A DNA stretch of 64,000 nt from Brasenia schreberi (taxonomy: Eukaryota > Streptophyta > Magnoliopsida > Nymphaeales > Cabombaceae): contig JAYKKT010000059.1 in assembly GCA_036023115.1 (NCBI GenBank), positions 3,572,001 to 3,636,000 on the forward strand, given 5' to 3'. Position numbers and translations under genes: made by a program. The notes beneath the pieces were generated by a model, which searched no databases, had not been told where the DNA came from, and saw only the letters and a program-made list of their open reading frames with translations. Below, one piece after another: positions 36,486-47,537 of the stretch (positions are counted from its first letter, which is position 1; the number at the start of each line of letters is the position of its first letter).

Positions 36486-36805
36486 TGTATTCTTTATGCC
36501 AATCAAATGAATGGATTAGGAAATAATTATCGCCATAATCTATAACTACAAACAGCAAATCTATCATTAAGATAAAAAAAAAATAACAGAACTGATAATC
36601 TCTGTAACTCCTTCTACAGAAGCATTTTGATTAAGTGGACAGCCGGCAGGTAGACATCGACTTAATGAAGTCATCAACTCACAACTTTCTCCGGTCATCC
36701 TTGGTTGCCATAGCAATAAAACAGTGCAGCATGTTAAAGTGTTAAGTTTCACTTTTCATATCTTTAGATTGTGATTAGGACCTTATGCACTTTTTCTTTC
36801 ATTTT

Positions 36806-37236
36806 TAGTAGATTTCATATTAGGAAATATATGTAACCTTTTTAGTTTCTTTTTATTTTCCTTTCTTTCTTGTATAACAGCCAGCATAGACTAGCTGTTA
36901 CAACCGTGTAACGGTTAGCCAACTAGCTATTATACAACGGTAGCAACTTGTTAACTAGCCGTTGCTAGCCATGCTGACTGCCTTCTCCATTGTATACATT
37001 GCCCTATATATAAAGGCCACTTGTTCTATTCAATCCTCATGGCATGGTTTTATGAGTTACAGTCTGAGGCTTTCAGTTCAGTCTGTGTTTACCTTATTAT
37101 ATTTGGTTCTAGACTTCTAGTGCAGAATACTTCATTTTTTCCTTGACTAAGCTTCACCAATGGACTATCTTCAATCGCTTAGTGAAGGATCCTTTAGTTC
37201 TTCATTGATTCAAGTGCTCTAGGCTGATTCTTACAC
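36806..37236 (+). repeat. LTR-like sequence with TATA box (probable solo copia LTR)
   Basis: The stretch contains a ctatatataaag TATA-like box near 37011-37022 followed by a leader-like pyrimidine-rich region, and ends ...gattcttaca near 37236. This is typical of a copia LTR. The left border is uncertain, and no matching flanking duplication was found. Its last ~95 bp recur inverted at 37361-37455. Confidence 0.45.
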
Positions 37237-37455
37237 TAGATTGATCTAGCTTATTGTGAGTTAACCGCTAACATGGCACATGATAGGCCACTTGTACTAT
37301 CCTCCTCCAGTTTTATTCCATTTGTTTCTCCACATAGGCAGAGTTTCCTTGAGTTGCTTTGTAAGAATCAGCCTAGCAGCACTTGAATCAATGAAGAACT
37401 AAAGGATCCTTCACTAAGCGATTGAAGACAGTTCATTGGTGAAGCTTAGTCATGG
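37141..37455. repeat. ~95-bp inverted repeat around a LINE filler
   Basis: The left arm 37141-37234 and right arm 37361-37455 are inverted copies with only a few mismatches (sharing cttcaatcgcttagtgaagg and agttcttcattgattcaag). The ~125-bp spacer holds a ~45-bp piece of LINE coding sequence (tagcttattgtgagttaacc, about 37247-37287) with no tail. Confidence 0.85.
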
Positions 37456-37496
37456 AAAATAGTGTATTGGGCTAATTGAAATTGAAGAAAACAATA

Positions 37497-37540
37497 ACAA
37501 CAACAACTAAGCCTTTTCCCATACTAGACGGGGTCAGCTA
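37497..37540 (-). mobile_element. 44-bp tail-only RTE/SINE micro-insertion
   Basis: The insert is the reverse-complement LINE tail (acaacaactaagccttttcc...). It is flanked by a perfect 18-bp repeat, aaattgaagaaaacaata, at 37479-37496 and 37541-37558. In its own sense it begins TAGCTGACCCC, at the same point as the insert at 250-293. Confidence 0.85.
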
Positions 37541-40304
37541 AAATTGAAGAAAACAATACACAAGGAAAATCTTAACAACTTGACATAAGTGAAAATTCTA
37601 CAGAAGAGATAGAAGGAACTAAGACTAAGTCTCTAAGTGCAAGGCCCTTAAGACGCACTACCAGTTTTACATCGAGAAGGAAAAGGGAAGCAAATTCACA
37701 TTAAAAAAAAGTTACTGCAACACATCCATCAAATTGTTGCAAGGGGCATATTTTCCATGTATTTGATATTACCAGCATGTTATTAGCAATTGACGTGGAT
37801 GATGTAAACAAACACAATCTAGATATATATTGTACACAGAAAAAGGTCAAACAAGGTCAGACAGATGACATCTATGAGAAATTTACCTGCGCAGAGCGGC
37901 ATGCCAATAGATGAGGTGTCAACCCCAGCGCCTTTAATTCTCTTACACTATGTTGAGTTGGTTTTGTTTTCTGCATATATTCAAAAGATTTTAAGTGATA
38001 TTGAAGACAAGGATCCCCATGTGGTATTCATGTTAAGTTGTTAACCATTAGAAAAGTAAGACTAAGTCACTCATCACCTTAAAACACTTTATGAATAACT
38101 TATATTAAACAAAGTGTGAAAATTACTTGCTCACCAACAACGCCTAGTACTGGTACAAGGCTCACATGGATAAGGCAGAAGTTTTCATCTCCTAAGAAAA
38201 GAAATTTCTTCATCAGAATACTGGTGAACTGCAAGGTCCCAGCTTCAAGGAATTATTTTTCTATTTACCGACTGAATATGCGAATTGCCGCAAGGCTTCA
38301 ATGAATGGCATTGATTCAATGTCATCTGCATTTTATCATAGAAATCACTGAATAGAGTACTACATAAGAAACAAAATCAATGTGACAAGACACTTATTAA
38401 GGAATCTGTGAAACCTAATACACTATTTATCTACAGTCCCTCCCAATTCAATTACACAGACATCAGCGGGACCCTTGCTTCCATCCACAGGAATGGCAGC
38501 CACAGATGTAATCCAATTCTTGATGACATCTGTAATGTGTGGAACAACCTAAAGGAGAAACAGTTTTGTGGCGCACCTTATCCAATTCAAAATATAGCAA
38601 CTTGATTTTTATTTATTTTCATGTGACCAACATGTCTAATTTAGATTTATCCCTACAGAAATGGTAACCATATAACATACCTGAACTGTTTTCCCAAGAT
38701 AGTCACCCTCCTTTCTTTGTCTATAACAGACTGAAGAGAAAGAACCACTTTAGTATGAAGTGACAAGATCACTGAAAGACCAGTAGCATACAAAATTTGC
38801 TCCCGCATTTTCACTTATTTGGTAGTAAATGTAGTGCAAACCTGATATATCTTCCCAGTGGTGATATTATTATCCCGAGTAAGTGTCACATTCAAGAAGC
38901 GCTCATAATTTCCAAGGTCCAAATCAACCTATCAAGGATGAAAGCACAAACACAACCTTGATTATCAAATGGACCTTTAAGACAGATATGTAAAAGAAGA
39001 GCAATTGGGAGGGACGTGCAAATAGCCGATGAGAAAGTATTAGACAGTAATTTCCATGATTACACACCCAAAATTCTAACTACGGTTGTAGTGAGGGTTC
39101 ACCAACTGAGATAATATGCCTGGATAGAAGAGGGTTGCGTTAGGTAGCCGATAACTTGCGCTAAGCTTTCTGGGAAGTATAGAAGCGGAGTGCAATATTT
39201 CCAGCACTAATGTACCAAATCCCATGGAAACCAAATTTAAGTGTACCCGAGCATCCGGTGACACTTCTCAGGGTGCAGGAAAAGAGTATTAAACCTAAGG
39301 CGGCCTTCCCGATCACCTGCAGGATAACTTGGGAATCTGTTCAATTGAAACTCAACTTTTCCTACCATTCTATTAATTTTAGGATCATCTGTTCTACCAT
39401 CTACTCATCCACATAAAAAGGCTTTTCTTTACCCAATAGAATCATCACCAACCATACTTCTCTAGAAAATATAGCTCGTTATCCTACGGCACACCGATTC
39501 AGAGGAGCACCCAATAACTCTCCCCAACAAAAACGAACCACCTTAAAGCATTGCAAACAGCAATCGTCCTCTGATGCAATTCACACACCAACCACATCAG
39601 AAAAAACAATAAAGAACTAGAATAAGCCAAAATGCAATAACGGACGCCAAGCAATCCACGGGGCCAGAAAAAAAGCATAAAGGAGGGCCAAAATCATTGA
39701 CGGAAACCAACCTCCCTGCCATCATCGAGAACAAAGACCTCTCCATGCTCGGAAGGGGAGATAGCTCCGGCGTCGGTGTTCAGATATGGATCTAAAAAAA
39801 ATAAAAACAACCACCCGCCAATCAATCAATAAACCACCATTAAGCAACGAACTAAAGATCGATAATAGTATGACAATAAATAAACAGAAAAGGTAGTGTT
39901 CACCAATTTTGATAGAGGTAACCCGCAGACCGCAGGCTTTGAGGACGACGCCGATGCTGCTGGCGGTCACGCCCTTCCCGAGTTCACTCACCACGCCGCC
40001 CGTCACCAGAACGTACTTCATTCTTTCAATTGATACACACACACACAGAGAGCGGGAAATGGTAGTTTTTACTCCGCGTTGAACAAAAGCTAAGTGCAGT
40101 CCGTTATATGGCGGCTCCTCAATCGGAAGAGAATTTCTTTCCCGTACGTAGGACCGCTTTTGCACATTCGGATTCGGTCTGCGACCCAAAACCTATATAT
40201 AGTTTGTGTGTATGGGGGTCAATATTGGCCCGACGCATCGGACCCGGTCCAATCATACCAGTCCAACTATATTGATGTACAAAAATAATATATAAATGCT
40301 TGAC

Positions 40305-40530
<226 letters not shown>

Positions 40531-41764
40531 TAACCTTAAAAAAATTCACCTATTAGATTTATAATTTATTTGAATTTTGTATAAAATATCCTAATTTCAC
40601 CTTAAACCTTGAGTTGAACAATAATGTAAGACAAGATCACTATCATGCTTAGAATATTGTAGCATAATTTTTATATGTATAATCATACCATACGTTTTTA
40701 AAGCGTACCTTTTAAATGTCCTAACTACCCCCAAGCATTTTTATGTGTTTTTTATTATTATAAAATAAATTTTTTCTCTGGGTTGCCATGCACAAACGTA
40801 GGGATTAAATAGAATTGACATGATAAAAATAGCTTGCCGCAATCCGTGAATCAGAATGTATGCAGGCAACTACTTAATTTAAACGATATTAGTTAAATGG
40901 GTATGCAAAACAGCTGGTTAAGTAGGGATGACAATTTTCACCCGTCTCATCTTTCCATGGGGCGGGTTCTCAAGAAAAAGACCCACAAGTGGACCGGGAG
41001 GGGATAGGATTTGAGCATAATTCATGGGAACACTTCATTCATGTTCAAATCAACTTTATCTCTCAACTGTTCCATTTGTGAGACGAATGCTTGAAATAGA
41101 AAAGTAAAAAGTATTTAATGCACATTGTGTATTAAATGCGATATATAAAAAGTAAAATTATACTTTTATTTTTAAATTATAATTTTCACTATTGATCATG
41201 TGAATCAAATGGTGAAAATGTTTAAGTGGATTTGAGTGTGCATTTACAACTTTTCGTATATATATGTATATATATTGGGTATTTAATCAGGGTTTTTACT
41301 ATCATGGGCGCGAAGCAGCCAAGAGGCCTTATGTAGGCCAAAATTTAGGATTGACCTTGAGAGGGTCCTACTTCTGTTTGGCCAGTATTTATGAAATCAC
41401 TACTAAGTTTCTTAGTGCTGAATTTGGAAAACTAGGTAATTTTGGGCTATGGCCTTAAGAAAACAATCAAAGGAGATGGAAGTGATTCTATGCACCAGGG
41501 GATGAAGATGCAGGCTCGTTTCGTTGGTTCGAGCAAGGGTGAATTGGAATGTCGCTGATAACGCGACCGATGATCGCTGAGGATGTGATTGCATAAATAT
41601 TTCTCGAGAATTCATTTCCATCTTATATGTTTGTATGATGGAATTTGATTCACACCCGAGGAGGTGAGGAAAATAAAACTAATACCTGGATGTTAAGAAT
41701 TCTAACTAAGCATCAGTGCACGATTTTCAGTTGGAAGTTATATATTGGATTTTCTTTTCTAGGT
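40531..41764. other. No gene recognised
   Basis: AT-rich DNA. A GGGT-rich stretch at 40920-41000 resembles widespread low-complexity plant repeats. No exon was recognised. Confidence 0.4.
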
Positions 41765-41765
41765 T

Positions 41766-41886
41766 ACAATGAGAGTCTGAAGCCTAAAACACATGCGGAT
41801 GCACCTCCCTTGGGAATCGAATTCGCTACCCATGAGTGGAGTGGGCACCAGAGAGCCCTACCAGTGAGCTAACTCTCCGGGTGCAG
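41766..41886 (-). mobile_element. tRNA-derived SINE, family A copy 2
   Basis: Minus strand: an A-box-like TTAGCTCACTGG and a B-box-like GCGAATTCGATTCCCA about 35 bp later, then ggtgcatccgcatgtgttttaggcttc, which matches the ends of the copies at 6795-6913 and 47080-47212. Confidence 0.65.
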
Positions 41887-42201
41887 TTGTATCTTGGATT
41901 CTCTTTGCCTCAAATTCTTACCAATTCAAACGCACTGAAAAGAACTCCTTGGGTGCGTTTAGGTAAATTCCCAAGAATTCAGACGGGAATGGGAATTCTG
42001 CATATCCCATGCATATATACGAAGGTGTTCGTTTTGTTGTATATTCAACTCTTAGACTATATTCATAAAACGTCTCGATTTCTAGGTATTTTGCCTTTGC
42101 GTTAGATATAAATTTCATCCATCCAATCCAACTAGCTACTATATTGATTGCCAACACGAAAAACACACGATTTCACTTGGGTCATAATTTTCACTAAGTA
42201 C

Positions 42202-42313
42202 ATTTTTCTTGGGTACAATGGGAAGGCAGAAGCCTTCCGCGCAACCCAGGTCTGAAACTCATGACGTTACACTCGTGAGTCGATCCACTAGCCAGTTGAG
42301 TTATTGCTCTTTG
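42202..42313 (-). mobile_element. tRNA-derived SINE, family B copy 2
   Basis: Minus strand: agcaataactcaactggctag (A-box region), gactcacgagtgtaacgtcatgagttt (B-box region, degenerate), then cttctgccttcccattgtac, like the end of the copy at 11120 (ctctccattgtcc). Confidence 0.6.
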
Positions 42314-42705
42314 TGTTTCATTTTCGACCGTATATGCTACTATAACACAAGACAGAGCAGACGGTTGAGAGCTTATGTACCTAAAATGGCTGGTTTGGAA
42401 CCAAAACTGGATCAAGCAAGAACCTGTCAAAACTGAAACCAGTCAAACCGTTCTCTTGATAGGGCCACCCAATTTGGTTCTAGTTCCACCATTGAGTCGA
42501 CTGGCCAGGTGAGCTATTGCTGTATGTGCACTTCTTATTTCCTCTTTGTTCCATTTTCAGCCATAAATACTCTTATAATACAAGATAGAACACAAGGTGA
42601 GAGCTTATGTACCTAGAACATAACCGGTTTGGAGACAGAAACGAAACTAGTCAAATCGGACCCATAATAGAGACCATGTGATTCGGTTCTAGTTCTACCT
42701 TTGGT
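42275..42705. repeat. Diverged ~210-bp tandem duplication including a SINE head
   Basis: The stretch from gagtcgatccactagccagttgag to ggttctagttccacc (about 42275-42483) is repeated as gagtcgactggccaggtgag to ggttctagttctacc (about 42484-42705). Both share gagagcttatgtacctaRAA and many point differences. Both are rich in AACCGGTTY-like words, also seen at 47545-47690. Confidence 0.75.
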
Positions 42706-43985
42706 GGAACTAGAACTAGGTCAGAGCCTGAACCACCGGTTTCATATATAACTTTTTAATTTTCTTTTCAAATTTTCAAATGTTTTTTGGGGTTTCAGAT
42801 CATTTAGAACTCAAATTAGAATATGAACTGGTTCTGTACTTAATTCTTGAAAAACTGAAACCAACAGAAAAGGTCTTCCGTTTTCAGCATCTATATAAGC
42901 AGAAAGGAACAAGGATGCCCACTTTCAGGATGTGCCCAAAAGAGAAGTTACCCTTACTTGACAATAGGATCTGACCCGACAACAGGACCCAAACCCAACA
43001 CGGAAAACCTTTTTGAGTGTACATGGACACCTCAAAGTAGTACTGTGCGTTGTATATAAATCTCCACAAAAGCAACCTTTGTACGCAGACAACAGTTGCA
43101 CACCCTTGCACAATACGTTCACTATAACAGTGGCATACATGCAAAGATTTATTTATGAGAGGGCATAGATGTAAATCAGCTTCCAGTAAGCTTAATCGTG
43201 ACAGCTCGACTCACTTACCCCTCTACATTAGTTGGGCTCGCAATAGGTCACGATCAGACAGATAAAAAGAGAATATTAGGGCCTTCCATCATCACATCGG
43301 ACGGCTGAGATTTCACGCAGGAAGCTGCCATACGGTTCTCATTACATACCGAACTGAGGTGTCGTCAGCATCACAACACTTTGTCGTCGCTATTTGTGAA
43401 GTAACAAAGGGTGAGGGAGGGAACATATTCTACTGGGCGCCTTCGGCCATATTCCCCTCGGAATCACCTCTTCCAAGAAATACCCACGAAGCCATATGCA
43501 GTAATTTTTAAATAAGCATTTAAGCAAACTTCACTTGATATGGTCCAAGACTCTCTCTCACACACGCGCGCGCGCACCCACACACACACTTTATTATTTT
43601 GCACCAAAGATAGAGAAAACGCGTTGAATCATCATCACCAGGAGAGAGAGAGAGAGTTGCATACAAGGGAGGGTTACTATGAGGGCTGAAAGGAGGACTT
43701 AAGAGCAACTACTAAGTGTATTGAGTGTGATAAAAAACAAAGCCAGAAAATCCCTGGTCAACTGTATACAATAATCAGAACAAAGATAGCAAGACGATTT
43801 TAGAGGACATTGTGTCAAAGACAATATGTTCTAATTGGGCAAACGCAGGACCACTCTTGAGTTAGCTTCAGCGAATCTGATGATTCTGATACGCCCATTT
43901 TGGGGAGTGTGGGCTTAACAAGGACACCAAACTCTGCAACTAGTCCATGGTCACACACAACCGTGAGCTCAGAGGACCACAACAA

Positions 43986-44036
<51 letters not shown>

Positions 44037-44511
44037 AATGCATTAAAAAATTACTAAAGAAACATGAACAACTGGGCAACAACACATGCATATTGAGCGA
44101 GAACCAAGAAATAATCAAATCTAGATGTCAGAAACTACTGGTAGGGAGGCACTACACATGAAAAGAAAATTACAGCATTCACTGATCCTTACGTACTCTA
44201 ATGTCGATCTTCTTAATATGCCTACGCTCTATGACCAAATGCTGACAACTCCATTACAGCCATCCCCATGAGCTCACATGATCTCAAACAGTTGATACCA
44301 ATAAAGAAATGCAGATTTCGACTATTTAGAGAAGAAACCATTGTGGGAATCCCAGAAAAGCAATAAACCAGGCTTGCTGATCTCCAAAAAAAGCATAGAG
44401 ATGTGCCCTTTAGATACATCATCCATCATCGCCTTCAAAGTGAATTTATTGACATGACCTACTCCAACCTATATGATTGCGACCACATTTCAACACTATA
44501 AATAATTGACA

Positions 44512-44546
<35 letters not shown>

Positions 44547-45415
44547 ACCATAGGAGTCCATAATGTGATGCAGGCGTGGCCAGCATGTTACTGGCCTATA
44601 AAAGGGCTTGTACGAGTTCCTACTAAATTGCCCCACGGAGCTCTGCTTTCTCTCACTAACTATCGACATCTACGTTATTACCTCCTTACCTAAATATCGT
44701 CATCTTTTTCATTTGTACTAACCCAAACACAAACAAAGCAAAGAAAAAATAGAAAGACTTGCAGATATTAACAGAGGTCGATTTATAACTATAACCTACA
44801 GTTGAATCCGAGAGCTATGATTCATGCTTTGCCTCACTGCTAACAGTTCCAAGAGCTATCCCACCCTAGCAGCACTGGATATCAAAGTCGCTACGCCTCT
44901 CAAAAGAAGTCATTGGTACGAAATACAGCAACATAGTGCTAAAAGAATAACTCATCGACAAATCTATTCACAAATCTGACTGCCTGTATCCACCATCAGA
45001 GTGAGTAGTCACAGAACGAATCTACAAACCATGACCACCATATTCAGAAATTAGAATGTTTTCATGCTTAAACCCATAAGTTAGAACACTAGCTCACGGC
45101 TTAAAATTGGCAAATTAAATGCCTATGCGAAAGAAGATTCAACCTCTCTTTCTCTCACACACACACCGGACACATGCACATGTCACACACGCCCTGCATA
45201 CATAGAAAGAAGGAATTGATTAAAGGATAATGGAGCTCTTAGACAACCAACAAAATGAGATCAACATAATCATCACTTATCTGTATTTACTCGCAGCAAA
45301 AGGAATGAAAGAGTTAAAAAGGACAAGGATTCAAAGAGAGAAAGATGACTGTACATGAATTCTCATAACCCTCAAGAACCCCTGTACTCCGACGGAGGAA
45401 GGGCACCGTCGGCGG
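42706..45415. other. No gene recognised; short simple repeats
   Basis: The stretch contains short CA/CG and GA runs (43558-43590, 43990-44036, 44513-44547). The last few hundred bases before 45415 probably hold the 3' UTR of the DUF1645 gene. Confidence 0.45.
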
Positions 45416-46498
45416 TCACCTGGACGGGACGGGATGACGGTGCTGGTGGAGAGTCTTCGTGAGGCCGTTCACCAAGGAGTAACTCCGAGAGCTAAACCCT
45501 AGGCAACCCAGCAATCCTTGCCGGTAAGGCAAGTACGTCCTCTTCCTCATCTCCTCCGCCTGGGCCCTTTTCGCGGCATAATGCAGCTCGTGCGGCGACC
45601 GAGCTGGCGTCCGCCTTTTCCCGTTTCCGTCTCCGCCCAACGCCTTCTTCTTCTTATCCGCTCCGGCTTCCTCTGGGGCTGGAGTCGCCGTCGATTTCTT
45701 CTCCTTCGACGGGGAGAAGGAGAGGGCGGACCACGAGAGCTTCTCCTTGACGTAGTCCCTTCCTTCGCTCTTGCTCCGATAGAGGAATTCCTTGATACTC
45801 ATCCACCGCCTTGAGCGCCTCGCCGCTGCGGCTGCCGGAGGCGGATCTGCAGCCTTCTGCTCCTCTTCCTCCCCTTCCACCTCATCCTTCGCACCCGGCG
45901 CAAAATCTGGCCATTCAGGCTCAGAACTCCGAAGCGGAGAGAGCGATCGGGTGCGCCGGCGGAGAGATCGGCTCTTTGGTCGGAAATCCCTTCCGCGGCT
46001 AGGGCTTTCATCCCCATCCTTATACGCAGGATCGCATGAGGCGGCAGATGATGCGGCGTCAGATTCGGGGAGTAAGAGATACATCTTCTGGGGCTTCCAC
46101 AAAGGGCGTATCGGCCGAATCTGGCCGTTAAAGAAGAGCTCGTCGGCAGAGATCATCGTCGCCGGCACTGCGGACGAAGATCCGGATCCGGCGACCGGAA
46201 GGCGGGCAGAGAACTCAAAGTCGCCGGAGGAGTCCAGAGGAGGGAGAAGAGAAGAGGAAGGAGAAGGAGAAGGAGAAGGAGAGGCTGAGGAGGAGAAGAA
46301 GCGGGTGGGGCTCGCGGGAGCACTAAAGAAGTAAGCAGCGTTTGCAGGGCGGCCGGGGCTCGACGGAGCGCTCACGTACGGCGTCGAGCAAGTGCTGTCG
46401 AAGTAGTCGTTGTCGCCGGATACTTGAGTCTCCGTCGAGTTGTCTTGCACAGCTTCATCTTGTTCTTCGTTCCCCGTCGTCGCCATTTCCTTCCCCAC
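45416..46498 (-). CDS. DUF1645 family protein, intact single-exon gene
   Basis: The 360-residue protein belongs to a plant-specific family of unknown biochemical function. Members include a rice gene linked to grain length and stress tolerance. It opens with an acidic Gln/Glu stretch and CSTPYVSAPSSPGRP, followed by a Ser/Pro run near residue 75. The family core is seen at FEFSARL (about residue 93), SADELFFNGQIRPIRP and LWKPQKMYLLLPES. Basic RGRDFRPKSRSLRRRTRSLSP, SRRWMSIKEFLYRSKSEGRD and a C-terminal KRTYLPYRQGLLGCLGFSSRS motif follow. No membrane segment is seen, and basic clusters suggest nuclear or peripheral location. Codon use is GC-rich compared with its surroundings, as is common for plant single-exon genes. 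A second ATG four codons downstream could also be used. Confidence 0.92.
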   Translation of the reverse strand: MGKEMATTGNEEQDEAVQDNSTETQVSGDNDYFDSTCSTPYVSAPSSPGRPANAAYFFSAPASPTRFFSSSASPSPSPSPSSSLLPPLDSSGDFEFSARLPVAGSGSSSAVPATMISADELFFNGQIRPIRPLWKPQKMYLLLPESDAASSAASCDPAYKDGDESPSRGRDFRPKSRSLRRRTRSLSPLRSSEPEWPDFAPGAKDEVEGEEEEQKAADPPPAAAAARRSRRWMSIKEFLYRSKSEGRDYVKEKLSWSALSFSPSKEKKSTATPAPEEAGADKKKKALGGDGNGKRRTPARSPHELHYAAKRAQAEEMRKRTYLPYRQGLLGCLGFSSRSYSLVNGLTKTLHQHRHPVPSR

Positions 46499-46600
46499 TC
46501 CGAGAGAGAGAGAGAGAGAGAGTACAGGGCGCTGACTGACGAGCCAGTGGTGCGAACTGGTTTAACCGTTTTGAGAGAGAGAGAGAGAGGGAAAGGGAAT
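46499..46600 (-). promoter_or_regulatory. GA/CT-rich 5' leader of the DUF1645 gene
   Basis: Two GA runs (plus strand 46503-46522 and 46573-46590) lie within 100 bp upstream of the start codon and would be CT-rich in the transcript. CT microsatellites are common in plant 5' UTRs. No TATA box was fixed. Confidence 0.4.
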
Positions 46601-47079
46601 CTTACAAATAAGACCCTGACTTTTAAAGTTATTTCCAAATCTGTTCCTCTGTTTAGAGAGAGAAGATAATCTGTAAAATATCGGTACGTTTGTTTTGTGA
46701 CAAAATATCCCTCCTTTATATCGACCTTCGACTCGAAGCAGTACACTGAACTGAAATATTATTTCACTGTATAAAAAGTACTGAAATACTGTTTACATTA
46801 TCTTTTCAAAAGAAAGCAATGAAAATAAATAAAATCTAATTCCTCAATAACTTCTCAATGAATATTATATCCTATTTTATTTGGCATAACCTAAAAATCT
46901 AAGTTAATATATTAAATACAAATATAATATTGATTGCATGAGGCTTGAAATATATTAATCTTTCTTTTACAACATGAAGGCTGAAGTCTCTAAATGTTAG
47001 TTAACGATTTTTTTAATAATAGGATAAACTTTCAAGTTCTAATGTTACTAATCAAAATAAGCTGCACTGAAAGCATTCA
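46601..47079. other. AT-rich upstream DNA, nothing recognised
   Basis: No exon, repeat family or clear promoter element was recognised. Confidence 0.35.
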
Positions 47080-47212
47080 AGGGCACGGTGCTCTAGCTTA
47101 GTTGTCCCAGGTGGGGAGTTCCATACTCCCAGAAGGTGCATGTATGTGTGTTAGGCTTCGGCTTTTTTTTTAAACCAAAAAATAAATAAATAAATAAATA
47201 AATAAATAACAA
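47080..47212 (+). mobile_element. tRNA-derived SINE, family A copy 3
   Basis: Plus strand: ctctagcttagttgtccc (A-box region), gggagttccatactccca (B-box region), then ggtgcatgtatgtgtgttaggcttcgg, as in the copies at 6795-6913 and 41766-41886. It ends in a T-run and an (AAAT)n repeat (47178-47208). Confidence 0.6.
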
Positions 47213-47504
47213 GCCTCCTCTTATAACAAAAAATAAATAAGTAATTTCATGAGAGCTTTACCCCAAAAGTGGGTTGAACTGGCTCGAATGGGTTAGATGG
47301 GTCCTTATGAGCTTTCCTACAGGTGATTTCAAACAAAAAGCTTGAAAAAAGTAAGATGAATATTACTTTTAACAAATAAGATAAGTTAATTCATTATAAA
47401 CAAAACCATAAAATGAAAACAAATAAGGCTAGCTTGGGTGCTACGTTCGGACGTTTAATAAATCCTCATGCTTAAAATAATAATAAAATCTTGTACGGGC
47501 TAAG

Positions 47505-47537
<33 letters not shown>

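Larger units (their letters stand above)
32146..40021 (-). pseudogene. CTPS: CTP synthase, probable pseudogene
   Basis: CTP synthase makes CTP from UTP, ATP and glutamine in the cytosol. Recognised exons, minus strand in order: 40021-39904 ([17 protein letters not shown]), 39791-39712, 38928-38842 ([21 protein letters not shown]), 38730-38681, 38548-38431, 38325-38269, 38192-38127, 37972-37889 ([12 protein letters not shown]), 34777-34727, 34644-34582, 34382-34336, 33952-33890 (IAMVGKYTGLSDSYLSVLK), 33638-33549, 33470-33432, 33267-33118 (LGICLGMQ, glutaminase Cys), 33035-32958, 32860-32767, about 32569-32536 (VDERHRHRYE), 32404-32324 and 32239-32146 ([14 protein letters not shown], glutaminase His/Glu). 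Damage seen: one base is missing from the exon-4 Arg-Arg-Gly stretch (38707-38712), giving a frameshift. The donors after 38431 and after 32958 read AT where GT is expected. The exon between LKQLN and VKIAM was not found. Unusual residues include [15 protein letters not shown] and HMSSTM. The last exon is also missing. A LINE and an LTR lie in intron 8. Sequencing error could explain one lesion, not all. Confidence 0.85.

Noticed and set aside
45792..46334. 180-residue plus-strand open frame
   Set aside because: It is antisense to the DUF1645 gene. GC-rich codons on the minus strand leave long frames open on the other strand.
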